Origin: Allodiplogaster sudhausi
Taxonomy: Eukaryota; Nematoda; Chromadorea; Rhabditida; Diplogasteridae
Assembly: GCA_945643635.1 (NCBI GenBank)
Contig: CALZFC010000035.1
Span: 272,001-336,000 of the forward strand
Direction of reading: 5' to 3'
DNA: 64,000 bases
Positions 11,139-24,352 of the stretch are shown here, one piece after another; positions within the stretch are counted from its first letter, which is position 1, and each line of letters starts with the position of its first letter. The notes under the pieces are model-generated. The model made no database searches. It was not told the origin of the DNA and saw only the letters and a program-made list of their open reading frames with translations. The position numbers and the translations under genes were made by a program.

Positions 11139-13664
11139 TCCTCAACTTTATCGGAAAAAGCAAAGATTTCTTCTCTCTTCCAAACAACCGGCTATACCCG
11201 AGTTCGTTTTATTAGCTGCGCTCTCAATTTTTACTCATTGTCAAGTAATGAGCTCAAATGTCCGCGAAATGAAACGGACTACAAGAAATGAACTATAGGA
11301 AATGAATTACTAGAAATGGCACGCTAACTGAAAGGTGAGAAACGTGGCCAAAGTGGCGCGATGTTCTTTGTGCCCAAGAGATCGCGTGCATCAGCAGAGA
11401 AAGGCGCAAAGAAGAAATGCACCCAGTTCATGTGTACTTTTGCGCCTTTTGCTAGAGCATAAAAAGCTCCATATGCAAGTCATATTCCTTCCGTGCTGCC
11501 AACAATGACATTTGCTTTAAGAAAAAAAAAATATATATAACAAAGATACTCTATTGCTAATGTAAGGGAGTTAAAATATAAATAATGTTTATGTACATAT
11601 GTACATATTTCATTAAATAATATAGGCCTACGAAATTACCATGCACGATCCTTTGTCTAATATAAAGTAATATTAAATGTTAGTTCTTAATATGCACTTT
11701 TCTTACAAACATTAGAAAGATTATTACTAAGATTATGAAACGAAAATCAAGTGAAAGTAAAGATGAATAGCCGAGCGAATGAAGCTGACAAGTTTGCATG
11801 AGATTGCATGTGCAAATTCCTTCCATTTACTTCGACTCCATTTTCCATTTTTTTATTTACATTTTTCGCTCTATTTCTTCTCTCACTTTCTCTCTCTCTC
11901 TTTCTCTTTCTCTAATGCCATTTCTCATATAATAGTCGTTCAGTGTTCTCTTCTCATATCGATGTTTCTCAAACTTCCGACTTCATTAATCATCCCTTGA
12001 CATGATCATTTCTTTGCAAGCTGAAAAAAGTGGCCGGGAAACCATGGTCTGATCAATGTTGTCATGTTTGTCTTCTCACAATCAGTGTTAGAATGGATCC
12101 ACTCATCATGATAACATTCAAAATACTTACAAATACTTTTAACAACTAATTTTTGATTATTTGCAGGTTACGAGCCGCAAGAATTGGCCGCGATAAAACC
12201 GATTAGATGATTATCAGGTGTACACTTTCCTCCTCGAAGAAACGCAGGAGATAACATCGGCCGATAAGGCAGAACTCTCTTTTTTTTCAAGTATGTCACC
12301 AAAAGGCGTGAAGTAAAACTTTTCATAGACTCAGTTCGATGTATGGGAAGGCGGAGCACGTACTACCCCACACTCTTTGAAACGTACATATACATACGTT
12401 CAAAGGCAAGTTGGAGTTCCCAAAGATACCCTCAAGGGTCCGAAAATTGTGACCCCTTACTATATAGGTATTTGGAATGGCAAAGGAGTACTGAGCAACT
12501 TTTATGATCTCTTGTAATTCCATGATCTTGATGTTAAAAAGCGTCACACGAAAAACTGACGAGGAGTCTGTATCTCGGCCCCCAGGGGTCGTACCGACCA
12601 AAGATTGCACTCAGGAGTTAGCATGCACTTAGACCCCAAGAGTGCAACGTAGGGTTTACAAACGAAAAAGTAAACGAGGGAAAGTCAATACTGAGTAAGT
12701 GCCCGAGCTGAAACCCAAATAGCGTCATCCCCGCAATGAGCGCTGCCGCCAATGGAGAGAATAGGATGAGAGAGATAAATTCATACACTATATTCAGTAA
12801 AAAAAAGGAGGGCGATTACCGAAAATAATTAATGCATGTTCGGTTTGCAGAGCATCTACTTCGCAGATTGCGTGAAAATAGTATGAGCAAATGAGAGCGC
12901 AAAGACAAGTTGAAATCTCAAATAACACTGTTGTGTCCTCACGTAGGGGACGTTGTGTCCTCAACATAGAAGGACAGGGAATAAACTGCGGAGAGACGAG
13001 GCGAGAGCGGGAAAGGGTTTATTAAGAGAAGTGGGGAAAAAGAGAGAGAGAATGGAAGGTCGACCGCATGCGAGAGGGGGCAAGGAATGAAGTATCAGGA
13101 AGTGACCATGAGTCTGCCTGCCGAGGGTTTTCCGAGTTGGCAGACTCCCTATGACGAGTTTAATGTAACAGGACTCACAGAGTCCATATCCGAATGTGCA
13201 TAGTACATATGTATGTACAATTATCTACACAACAAACACATATCGAAGAGCACGCTGCTTTAATAGTGCAAAGTATATGAAGGATGATCTATCATTGTCC
13301 GATAAATTACCGAATGATTCATTGTCTGCAGTGAGAGCGATAGAATCAGGAGTAGAGGAGATGCGATGGAATGACGGGGGATCAACAAGTACACTAAGAA
13401 CAAATGGTAAAGAGAAATGCATTTAAGCACTTTAAGAAAGTTCTATTGGAAAGTACTATGCACCTGGAAATTAAGAAAAGTTTTATATTCAAGTGTTCGA
13501 ATGAAATCTTCTGCGCAAATTAAATTGTCACGAACTTGCACTTCCCGAAAGTGGAAAGAAAGTGCAAACTGGGCAGTATAAAAGCAGCGCAGACTGCCAT
13601 TTCACTCATCACTCTTCGCTTCGCTCTCCACTCCTCCACTCGTGTCAACTTCCTTCACCTCGAG
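11139..13664. other. Intergenic, with one isolated hydrophobic minus-strand frame
   Basis: Mostly AT-rich DNA with CT/GA runs (11870-11910, 13030-13060). A minus-strand stretch at about 12690-12770 encodes a hydrophobic segment containing LAAALIAGMTLFGFQLGHLL and could be an exon of a membrane protein, but I found no start or partner exons. At 12940-12975 TTGTGTCCTCA occurs twice. Short frames at 12168-12610 show no recognisable features. Confidence 0.35.
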
Positions 13665-15025
13665 ATGGCTGACGCTGCAATCATCGACGCCGACCCGGCC
13701 CGCCTTCTCAAGCAGTACGCCGCCGAGTTCCAGAGCGCCAACGAAGAGTACAAGGCCAAGGCACTCGCCCTCCAAGGAGTCAGCGCTTCCTTCAATTGCC
13801 TCCCTCGCATTTTAAATCGCCAACCATTTCCCTTGCAGAGCACCCAAGAGCTGATCGCCTCCTACCAAGCCTCGCTGCTCGCCCAGAAGGACGCCGCCAT
13901 TGCCGCCCTCTCCAACACGGCCGACTTCTCCGCGCCGCCGGCCAAGGTTTCTGCGAATTTCACTCCGGATCTTCATATAGTAAAACTTCAATCTTACATC
14001 TCACTGAAATTTTTTTTAAATTTCCCTTTCCCGGTTTCCTTAGACTACGAAAATTTATAAATGATTGGAATTTGATTCCTTCATCTTAATATGCCAATTC
14101 TTGCAGGTTATGTCCATCTTCCTGTGGTCTTCGGTGCTGGTGCTGGCTGCGTCTGTGTCTTTCTCTCTCGGCGCCAATCTCCTCCACCACTTTGTGGGCG
14201 CCTTCCTCGGCGGTTTCGGTGCTGCCTTCGTTGCGCTCGTCGCGCTTCCTCTCTATGCCTACCACTCTTCCCTCAAGGGTGTACGTGCATTTCTGCACAT
14301 ATTATTGTGGTGAAAACATTCATCTGAAAGAAACTACGATATAAATGTTTTTGCAGTCGTCTCTGGCAGACAAGGAAGTCCGCTTCTCTCTGCTTGGCTA
14401 CGGCAGCCTCGCTGGTCTCCTGCTCGGCTCAGCATTCGCTCATCTCTACATCTACGCTGAGCCCTTCGCCTTTCTCCTCCCGGCCATCGCTGGAATCGCC
14501 TACTACGTCTGTTGCGTAGTCTGAGATTGCCGATGAATAGTACCGAATCCAATCTCCTCCCACATCCTACAGTATCCCTTCTTACAGTACGCCGTTCCCG
14601 CCGTCGGCTCGTCCCGCGTGAACATGCTCGCCGCTTCCCTCGGCGGAGCGTTCGCTGCCCTCTTCGCCGTTGGACTTCTTCTCGGCTCGGTCATTAATAA
14701 CTCGATTACATATATCATCCGAATATTTGTCAATATCAAAGCATTTCAGGCGTCGGTGTCATACGTGGCCTTTGCGACTCTCTACACTCTCGCAGGCTTC
14801 GTGGTGCTCCAGTACATCTACGCCCACGAGGCCAAGGTAAACAATTACTTATGTACCTATGTACATAGAAGTAATGGTGCTTATAAACTATAGTTTAAAA
14901 TTACTTGTATCATTCAGCCCGCTCACGTCTACCAACTGACGTATCTGACGGCATACCTCTACGCCAAGGCGCTCGGCCTCGTCCTCTTCGGCTCGCGCGA
15001 GCCGTTCGAGCCAAAGGAAGCCTAA
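13665..15025 (+). CDS. Multi-pass membrane protein (280 aa), unrecognised
   Basis: Seven exons, all phase 0 with GT-AG sites: 13665-13778, 13839-13946, 14107-14280, 14357-14506, 14588-14689, 14750-14836 and 14918-15025, giving 280 residues. The first 75 residues are soluble and Ala/Glu/Gln-rich with helical character (ELIASYQASLLAQKD). They are followed by about six hydrophobic segments with Gly/Ala-rich packing, such as HHFVGAFLGGFGAAFVALVA and AASLGGAFAALFAVGLLLGS. The layout of a soluble N-terminus, six or more TM helices and a short polar C-terminus (SREPFEPKEA) resembles small ER or mitochondrial membrane proteins such as the BAX-inhibitor fold, but no diagnostic motif is visible. An AATAAAG polyadenylation signal lies at about 15123. 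Codon use is GC-rich, suggesting good expression. Confidence 0.8.
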
Positions 15026-16858
15026 GCGAGTAGAGAAGCCTTAGGCGACCTTCCCCTGCCTTGCCCTCGGAGGACAAAAGTACCTCTCCTCCCTTCCAAA
15101 TCCCCCCTCACTCGAAAAAAAAAATAAAGCCGCCTAAATGTGACTGTGTTGCATACGGGCATCTTGTCGAAATTGTCACCACCGTTGTAATTTGTGGTTT
15201 TCTCCGTGTTTTTCCACTTCACATTCGAATTAGCATTATGTGCCAGAAGCACTTCAGAGATAATGAGAGAAATGCTAGGAAACTTGGGAGGTTCATTTTG
15301 GATGTTTTGAAAGCAAAACATTTAATTTATTCTTGATACACTTATAAAGGACAATTTAGTCTGCAACTTTAATTACGACCAATGTTTCTTTGCGCTGTCG
15401 TCACTGCTTCAAGACGCCTTGAAGCGTATGGCCGAGCAGCCTCCTGAAATATATATGAATAATATGGTGGATTTCAAATATGTGTATACATACATGACAA
15501 TTAAGTGCGAAAAAAAAAGAATTAGAAATACGTTTGTATCAGAGCGGCAGACGCAGAAAAGGATGAGCATCCAAAGTGAGGCGAGACCGAGAAGAATCAG
15601 AAAATGCGTCGAGTCAAAAGCATGCTCGACCCTAGCCTAAATCAATTCAATTATTCGACAAGTCATTTTAACACTGGCTTTGAGAAGAAAATTAAAGTTA
15701 CCGCAGAAGAACGAGAACCCTCTATCGATTTGAGAAGTGTGAGCGTCTGAGAAGGTTCGCTCATTTTGCAATGGGACAAAGCATTAGATGGAAGCAGAGA
15801 AGAGTGCGCGTTCGAGTCTTGAAGAAGAAGAAGCCCGACGGCAGTAAGTGTATATATGTATGTTGATCTTATACCAGTCGCTTCCTCTCCAACTTATTGC
15901 TGTACACAACGCAGAGAAATAGAGAAAGTACTGGCGGTCTTGTTCGCGCCTTTTTGCACCAAGTGCATTCGAAACCCCTTTATTAGGGAACGGTGAGAAC
16001 TTCCTGTCTATGAAATGTATTCTAGTTGCATTTCCAATATGTAATTATTTGTAGGAAAGCGATAAAATTAGCTTTGGAGACTTATGGTTAGAAGGAACTT
16101 GTCTCATTGACAATGTGAATACACATACGCTTGAATATGATATTCATATTCAACTTAACCATTTTCCTGTTCGGTACATTCAGTTCATTAATGATAAACT
16201 TGCTTATATTTATCACCACTGTACATATATTCATGTTTTTCAAGTTGTCATTTATAATTCTAATTGTGTATTTTAGACACATACGTCAGTTTAGTTTTTT
16301 ACTCCATGCATTTTCCACAACTAGAATAATTAGTACAAAATGGCTCATTTACGTTTATTGGGCGATTGAAGGAAACACAAACGAACTTGAAAATAATTAG
16401 CAGGCGAGAAATATATTGTCAAAACAAATGAAATCGGGGAAATCTAAAATGTTTGCCACGAACTGACGTAATGGGGCTGCTTCTAGGCAAGTCCACAAAT
16501 GCAGCAATAGAAGGCATTTATGAATTTAATAATCATATTGTTCACAAAGAAGGGAGCATTTGGAAGAGACATAGCCACAAAAAAAACTGCTCAAATAGTA
16601 TTCCATGCATTAATAATAAATACTGCCTGCATTATTCATTTTACGTTGAAAAGGTTTCTTGAACTTGTTAAAAATTAAAATGCTCATGTCACACTACGAC
16701 TTGGATAGAGGATACATACATATTAAAATTGGGTATTTTGTTAACCTTGATATATCTTTATCACAATAATTTAAATATTTAGGTAATAATATTACAAAAC
16801 TGATCAAATTTTTTTCATTTAATATTTTGAAAACCATAAGGATAAATCCTTAACGTAA
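15026..16858. other. Intergenic, AT-rich
   Basis: Outside the weak small-gene model at 15771, I see no supported gene, RNA or paired repeat. Open frames at 16088-16400 are AT-rich and low in complexity. Confidence 0.4.
15771..15995 (+). CDS. Possible small basic protein, weak model
   Basis: An ATG at 15771 opens a very basic frame (MGQSIRWKQRRVRVRVLKKK) that ends at a good donor, 15843/GTAAGT. The next exon appears to start at about 15917 after GCAGAG and encodes a short hydrophobic and cysteine-containing tail (LFAPFCTKCIRN) before a stop near 15995. The Gly at position 2 would suit N-myristoylation. Only two exons are seen and no family is recognised; this could be chance. Confidence 0.25.
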
Positions 16859-19807
16859 TTAATGGTTGGAGGATCTTTTATCTTTATTTTTGATTAAACA
16901 GACTCCATTACCTAAATTTGACTTATTGTGTGATATATCAAGGTTACTAGAGCAAGCTAAAGGGACTCTACTTTTCCGCTCCTGTCGCTTGCTGTCTTCT
17001 AACGCAGAAATTGCCATCTTAATCGCACCACTCTTTGTCTTGTTTCCGCCCATGTAACCAGTGTTCATCACGAAGACGCATCCATCAATACGAGCGATTC
17101 GCGAAAGATCTTCATTGTTTAGGCCCCACCACGCCTCGGGCAGGAGACTTCTGCAACGAACATATATACATATATTTCGTTTAACAAAGCGATATCACAT
17201 ATGTACTGTAATGCGTAATAATAACATGTATTTGAGCATCGTATACCTGCAATCGTCTTTCTTGGCATCTTTACTCCGTGGAATGCACTGAACTCTCCAC
17301 GTTCGGTTGCTGTAGTACACTACGTACAAAATGTTACACTGCTGAAGGTCTGAAAATTGAATAAACTTTCCAATCATAAATGAAATTTATATCTAAAGAA
17401 CTCAGATAGGATTCAAGCTTAAGATACGTCAGAAGATTATTCGAAAAGTCATTGAGCCAACAATGCAATAAACTTACGGTTCCATTTTTCGCTTTTGAAA
17501 AAGTGCCTCTTCCAAGGAATTCCGCGTTTGCTCTTGGTAGCCGACATCACGAGTATCTGCCCTGATGAGTGGATCTAAACAGAAAAGAAAAACAATAATT
17601 ACGAATGAAAGATATCATTAACAGTGGGCCACATACTCAAGGAAAAAAAAAACGTACATTGTATCTAGTTTTCAGTGCCCTCGCAACGGTTTCCTTTGCA
17701 GGCTGTAACACTGCACGGTCGTATGCCTTGCTATCCAAACAATATTCGGGGTAGCGTTTGCGAAGATCGCTCTGCTTTAAAAGACAACATACCATTAAAC
17801 CAATTCGTAAACCTTCAAAATCATCATTTTCTTCTTCAAATTGTCATGCAATAGCTAATCAGCTAAACGAGCCACATTATGAATGAGATCCCTACCAGTT
17901 CAGTTAACATAATATCACTGTGGCGTTCGAAAGAGGGCAGCGGAATATTCAAGCCCTCCGCGTGCTTGTAAATCTTCCTTAGAAATGTACCTTCAAGCCA
18001 CACGAATGCTGCTTCAAATCTGAATAAGCAGGGAAAATACAAATAAGATTCGCATAACCAAATGCGTTACGTTCATCAGAAAATATAAGGTAGTGCAATG
18101 AAACGCTAAATGGTCGTTATTGATCAATGAAATGACCAATTGATATCAAAAGTCGTCTGAATCATCAAATATCATAAGCTATGTTTCTTACATCTTATCG
18201 TACACATCATCAGGTGTCGTCATGCCATTCGGGTTAAGTTCGCCGACTTCGCAACGGCCGAGTACGACTCTGCAAAATTAATGAATGGTAAGCAATCTAT
18301 GTTCATTCCCATTTTGTGTATTTCCTCTTGCATGCACAATTATTCGAATTGAACATGCACAAAACGTTTCAAAGCAAATGACGCACCTGGGAGGTGTTAT
18401 GTCCACACGACCGTTGTCCACATAGTCGATTTCTTCGATGAAGTCCTCATAGACTTGCGAGAAGATCATAGTGACCTTCTCGTCTTGTTCCTATAATAGA
18501 TTATACATATAATTTTGAACTCTAGATCGATGGGGAAAAGTAAATATTAAAAAAAAACATATTAACGTCTATATTGAGCAGCTGTGCAATAATGCGTTCG
18601 CCGAAGAAAGCGAAGACGAGGCCTGCAGACGATAAGAGAGTATCGTATGGAATGCCCTTGAGCGTCCTCATTGTATGTTTAAAGCCGTTTTGATGATGAT
18701 CATAGCGGTGCGTTTCGTGATTGAAGACGCCTTAAGAAGAAAAGAGAGTTTATAGTAATCGCTTTAAAAATGCTTTAACGTATTTACGTGTACATATGTA
18801 TGTACGCAACTTTTTTATGTTGCTTTTTTACAGAATGTTGCTCCACAGAGGCTGCCAATAAAGACATTGTGTACTTACCGCCGACATCGACAAGGACATC
18901 GCACTCCGCAAGCACTTTTGGATCTCGAGTTCTAGAAAACAAAATCTGCATAAGTATAAGACGATTTAAATATTTGCTTGAATTGTAAATAAATCTTACC
19001 TTACAATTTTGTGCTCCTTAAACTCGGGAAGTAGTTTCAGAATAATACATGCGAGCACTTCGTCCGTATGAAACTTGTCTGAAAAATGGCTACCGATTGC
19101 AAAATAATTTTTTATTAAACATTGAATTCATGAGAACATTTGCTCATGCACTTAATTACCGTATTTTCTCTATTAGTACCCCCCCCCCTCTGATAGGATC
19201 CCCCCTGATAGAACGATTCAAAATAGAACCCCTCCCTCTAGTAGAACCCCCCCCCCCCTCCAATAATGCCCCCTAACAGTCTAATATCTCAGCTCGAGAC
19301 GTACCTCGTATGCATCCTGGAGGCATGGGATGCTCTCCATAATCAGCTGATGGAAAATTCATTCAAAATATGTGGTAAAATGGATATTGCAGTGGTGATT
19401 CCAATGAATTCAAGCTATGATTCTTCTTTTTTTTAAAGAAAATGTTGTTATCAACCTTTTGGTGTCTCACATTGAAAAATTATACCCCTCCCTCTAGTAG
19501 AAGCCTTCCCTCTAATAGTGCGCCTCCCCCGCAAAGGTATTAAAAAATAGAACCCCCGGGGGTACTAATAGAGGAAATACTTTATATATATGTATATAGT
19601 ATATGTGTCTTTCTGGCAGATCGAACTACTTTGAACTAGCGCAGAGCGATGGCAAGGAGAGGAGGCAACTTCCACCTTTGACTTCTCCCTCCTATCCACC
19701 CGCGACTTAGCCATCTCCAAGTGTGTCATGATAACGATCGCCCATGCGAGTCTCATCGGTCAGACTATCAAATTCCACTCTTCTGGTGTATCTCGGCTGA
19801 TTGTCAG

Positions 19808-19888
<81 letters not shown>

Positions 19889-20390
19889 TGTATGTATACC
19901 GTATTTCCTCTAATAATACCCCCCTAACAGTCTAATATCTTCCCAATGAACTGATCGCAAATTGATTCAAAATCTACGGTAAAACGGATATAAAGAGGAG
20001 ATTCCAATTAATACGAACTATGATTCTTCTTTATTCGAGAAGAAAATGTTGTTATCAAACTTTTAGTGTCTCACATTGAAAAATAATAACCATCCCTATA
20101 GTAGCACCCCTCCCTCTAATAGTGCTCTTCCAGCGCAAGGGTATTGAATTATAGTACCCACGGGGGCTCTAATAGAGAAAATACGGTATAACGCTCCACT
20201 TTTATCAGTTTTCATCACAAAAATGAGAGTAGTTTTTTTTAAATAAAGAATGTGAAATGGACGAATGATTACCTCCGTGCGTGCCAATCATTGTGAGCCG
20301 AACGTGAGGATTGCGATGAAAAGCTTCTCTGAAAGCGTTCATATATACAAATGTACTGGCAATGAGAGATGCATATATTTCTTGAATCAC
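16859..20390 (-). CDS. MYG1: MYG1-family exonuclease (DHH-like fold)
   Basis: MYG1 (UPF0160) proteins are 3'-5' RNA exonucleases with a DHH-like metal site, acting in nucleus and mitochondria (family knowledge). Eleven minus-strand exons, all GT-AG and in phase, sum to 1326 nt (441 aa): 20390-20273, 19078-19000, 18931-18879, 18730-18567, 18490-18387, 18269-18192, 18019-17896, 17771-17658, 17574-17478, 17349-17247 and 17150-16859. Family blocks in order: MIGTHGG then KFHTDEVLACIILKLLPEF, TRDPKVLAECDVLVDVGG, RYDHHQNGFKHTM, GIPYDTLLSSAGLVFAFFGE, GRCEVGELNPNG, and the C-terminal GCVFVMNTGYMGGNKTKSGA. An upstream in-frame Met (MNAFREAFHRNPHVRLT) gives a basic leader that could target mitochondria. 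About 40 residues follow the usual C-terminus. Intron 1 is long and filled with MITEs. Confidence 0.92.
19158..19580. mobile_element. MITE with ACCGTATTT ends, inside MYG1 intron 1
   Basis: The left end ACCGTATTTTCTCTATTAGT followed by a C run is mirrored at the right by a G run and ACTAATAGAGGAAATAC. The interior contains repeated CTCTAGTAGAACCCC-type blocks and no coding capacity. Its superfamily is not certain from the ends alone. Confidence 0.7.
19811..19885. repeat. (TA)n microsatellite
   Basis: About 75 bases of uninterrupted TA dinucleotides in the first intron of the MYG1 gene. It creates spurious Ile-Tyr frames on both strands. Confidence 0.98.
19898..20187. mobile_element. Second MITE of the same family
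   Basis: Starts ACCGTATTTCCTCTAATAAT and ends CTCTAATAGAGAAAATACGGT, the same ends as the element at 19158. The two share interior stretches around GAAAATGTTGTTATCAA, so they are two insertions of one family about 320 bases apart. Confidence 0.7.
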
Positions 20391-23019
20391 GAATTGCCTT
20401 TAAACGACGGCTGACGGAAGAATTGCTTTGGGAACATGATGAAAGAGATCAAGCACGATAGACAAGATACAGAGAGATAGAAAGGGGTTTGTAGAGGTAG
20501 GGAAACAAAAAAAATACTGAATGAATGATAAGAAGCCTGTACGTGAATTGAGAGGGAGGGAAAGAGAGCAAGAGAGGGAGATAGAGAGAGAGAGTATAGT
20601 CACGAGCGGACGCGGTATTACACTGTACAAAGAGGCCTCGATAGCAGCAGTGGTAGAAAAAAGGATTAATGGACCCCAGCGACAAGAACGCTCCTCTATG
20701 TTATCTACTCAAAGGGAACGTCCGGGCAGAAATGATAATGAAACGAAGCTGGCAGCCAGAAGTTTCCATACGAGTTAACTGATAAGAACTGAGTCGAAAG
20801 ACTTTAGATAGTTTCTTGTCTTATGCCTTTCAGTGTCGTTAGCCATCTAAGTGTTCATATGGATGGAAAACGGGTCCTTCAAAAGAAAAAGTGGAGAGAG
20901 TGAGATCGGGAACATTGAAATGGGATTGAAAGAGGGAGAGAGCATGAGTCAGCTAATGCTGTTCCATCTGGCACGGGGCATTCTTTCATTCATTCCTCTC
21001 AACTGAGAGAGGGAGAGGGTAAGAAAGTGTGCGTGAGAGAAAGAGAGAGCGCAAGAGGTGCGAGGAAGAGAGAGAGAGAGAGATAAAAATAAAAAAGAAG
21101 GGAGATAAGTGAAAAATGACTGCCAGAGGAGCGAGAGAGGAAGTGCATAAGGAAACCATTTGGAGAGGAATAAAATAGTGAACTGAGAAATTATACGAGT
21201 GCCACAGATTTCCGAAATGTCTGACCATGAGTCAAATAGGGCGGCTGAAATTTGGATAGTAAGTATTCTGGGGACAGCACAAGCATCCCTGCGTTTCCCC
21301 TCCTCACTCCACTGTCTTTCCAACCCTGCTAACAACACGACTTTTGAATATCCTTGATCCGATAAAAAAGATGGCGTGCCTACGCATAAAAATATAAATA
21401 TAAGAATGCTCTTAATCCCGATGTATGCGACTGGACAGAAGAAAGTGACCAATTGGATGGAATGCAAGATAGAACGGGTCGCGGAAATAGATGATGAAAG
21501 GAAATCAGAGACAGCCGAGTTCTACAAAACGAAAACGAGGCGCACCTCCAGCCAGATTTCGAAAAAGAAGACAGGAGTAGGAGGTTGCGAAAGGGTGACA
21601 GGAGGACTAGCCAGGTCGTAAAACGCGCCATTAAATCACAAACGATGCTGGGGAAAGTGCGAGATCGTTGAGATCAGAGAGCAGCCAGACAGCATAAACA
21701 GATAGGCGTTAGTCATCGAAAAGTTTAGAAGATTTGAAAAAAAACATTCTCGCTCTTCTTCCAAAAAGAAAGAAAGAGATGTTGAGAGAGTATTCTGGAC
21801 AACACACTATCCCAGCGTTTCCCCACATCACTCCACTGTCTCTAGCACCCTGCTGGCAACACGATGTTTTATTTTCCTTGCAAGTTATTCTAAATTACAA
21901 AGGAGATAAACAAAAAGAAAAATTAATAAATTATAAATATAAGATGTCTCTTAATCTCTGTTTGCGACTGGACGGAAGAAATGGCCAATTGGATGGATTG
22001 TAGGATAGAGTAAACCCCGGAAATAGATTTATGAAATGAAATCATAGACAGCCGAGTCCCACAAAACGAACACGAGGCGCATGTTTGGGCTAGTAGCCTA
22101 AACAACTCCGATACCTATATTATTAAATGTGGATTACACTGGGATTTAGTAACACACCTTTATCTACAATCAAATATATAAGTATTACAATCACAAAGAA
22201 AAGTAACGTAGTAGAGACTCGCTTCTTGTCGGCTGATAGAATAGATGCTTTCTTGACTCGTTGGCTTCCATGTCTCATCTAGCGCCGTCGGCTGCTTATA
22301 TACCCCCGCTGGACAAAGTACAGATTGTGCAATATGGTGCAATACAACCGCTGGGTAAAGACATCTGCTGGCCAGGTCGTATAAAGCGCCATTGAATCGC
22401 AAACGATGTTGGGGAAAGTGCGAGCTCGTGGAGATCAGAGAGTATCCAGACAGTGGAGACAAATAAAGGGGGCGGGGCATAGGCGTTAGTCATCGAAAAG
22501 TTTAAGAGTTCAAAAAATTCATTCTCGCTTCTTCCAAAGTAGAAGATAGAGATCTTTAGAGAGCAATCGAGAACAGGGAGATGGGAAAGAAAGAGCGAGA
22601 GATAGAGAGAGAGGGAGAGAGATTGAGAGAGTCAGATAATGCTCGCCTCATTGTCATTTCGGGCAAATTGTAGGTGCATCAACCTGCCTATCTCCTTAAC
22701 CAGTTTGCCGGCACTGCAGATAAGCGGGTGAAACATACAAAAAGAGCCCAGGCGCCTGCATGCATAAGATACGTAAAGAAACAAAAAAATTAAATAATGA
22801 CGGAAAACAAGTGAGGAAGAAAGGTGTAAAGAAAGAAACTTGTGAAATAAATAGAGTTCGAGAGGAGGAGACAAAGAATGAGAGGATGCATGGAATGCCA
22901 AGGGCAGTAATAGAAACCATCTACCAGCAGTAGCCAGGAAGGGACACAGTGTTGCACGGTGGGTGGTCGGCTATGACAATGTGCGGAGTCCTACCGCTTC
23001 GCGATCGCTCCACGCTATA

Positions 23020-23075
<56 letters not shown>

Positions 23076-23313
23076 CGTGGAGTGATGAGTGTGCCCACTT
23101 TGACGGGCAAGTGAAATTTTTCTAAGTCCAGAACTCCCCGTTGAAATTTCTCTTCTATGAATTTGTCTAAGTCCAGAGAATGCTATTGAATTTTTCTAAG
23201 TTCAGGAGTCCCGTTGAAATAGCAACGCGGAATTTTTCTACGTCCAGAAGATGCACACGCGAATTATTCTAAGTCCAGAAGCCCTGTTGAAACGTCCAAG
23301 CGAAATTTTTCTA
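20391..23313. repeat. Repeat-rich intergenic region
   Basis: Besides the A-B direct repeats, it holds GA-rich runs (20550-20600, 21000-21090, 22590-22630), a (TA)n palindrome at 23006-23085 and, at 23100-23310, several imperfect copies of a unit built on TTTTTCTAAGTCCAGAA. No gene is supported; the longer frames come from purine/pyrimidine strand bias. Confidence 0.6.
21253..22565. repeat. Diverged A-B direct repeats
   Basis: Block A (about 290 bases) occurs at 21253-21545 and 21788-22081; block B (about 175 bases, containing GGCGTTAGTCATCGAAAAGTTT) occurs at 21613-21790 and 22375-22565. All copies are in the same orientation and visibly diverged, so the order is A-B-A-spacer-B. No protein is encoded. 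Confidence 0.8.
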
Positions 23314-24330
23314 ACGAGGGAACCATCTAAGCATAAGGTGGCGGATTTTGATCGCACCTGTCCAGATCGATTACTACGGTCGAAAAAATAATTCTGGCAT
23401 TTTCAATTTTTCCTAAATAGCCTCTGGCGATTTTATATTGATTTTTAAAAATTTGCATAAATTGAGGATGTCGGTTGCTGACCAATGTTTGCCATTGTCG
23501 GTATCTTGCTTGTGACTAAAAATATGGCATTCGTGGCGCAGTAGGTTGCACGCTCACTTACAATTTTGACAATGGGCGAAGGGTACACCTTCCAACACCC
23601 TGTGCCCTTACAGACAAGTAGAAAGCTATTGTTACATAAATTTTAAGTGTATACGAACCCTCTCATCTGAAAAATTTTTTCGTATGTACTTCTCCAAACT
23701 TGAATTCCGCAACTGTAGGAGGTACAATTGTACTATTCCTACCCCTGAAGTCGAACTAATTTTTTTCAAAAAACTTTTTAAATAGAAATTCACCCCAAGG
23801 TGGTTTTCGGTACGGGGAATACGAATAACATGTATATTTGTTATCATGAGCTCATTTTTAGCTAGGCAAGTTTAGAGAGGTGAGATTCTCACTTTGCGAT
23901 GGTGGTTGAGCCAAGCCAGAAAAAGAAATGAGTATGATATTCGTTTTCCCATGCTGAAAACCACCCTGGAATGAATTTCAAGGAAAATTTTTTTTTATGA
24001 AGTTCGACCTCTGGCGTGGGAATGGTACAATGGTACCCGTAGCAAAACGTTTCAACCGAATGTGGTTCGAACCTGTGACGTTCAAAATTGTAAGCGAGCA
24101 CGTAACCCACTGCGCCCCGCAAGCCCATTCAATTGCTTAAGAAAGACATTGACAGTGCTAAAGCCACCAAATACCGCGATTTAATGCAAACTTTAAAAAT
24201 CAATATAAAATCGCCGGAGGCTATTTAGGAAAAAGTGAAAATGGTTATCATCATTTCTCCACTTGGACTATCGATCTAGACAAGTGCGATCAAAATCCGC
24301 CACCTTATGCTTAGATGGTTCCCTTGTAAG
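23314..24330. repeat. Outer foldback segment of left arm
   Basis: Begins GAGGGAACCATCTAAGCATA and ends, near 24330, in an inverted and diverged copy of the same roughly 140-base end. An inverted copy of the whole segment forms the outer part of the right arm (about 31296-32656). It contains TGGCGCAGTAGGTTGCACGC (23530s) and, inverted, GGTTCGAACC at 24062, which resemble tRNA A- and B-box promoter elements. It may be a separate foldback transposon or a SINE-bearing segment picked up by the Polinton arms. Confidence 0.6.
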
Positions 24331-24352
24331 TCCAGAGCCAAGAATACTTCAG

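Noticed and set aside
19707..19927. Ile-Tyr repeat proteins
   Set aside because: Translation of a (TA)n microsatellite; present on both strands.
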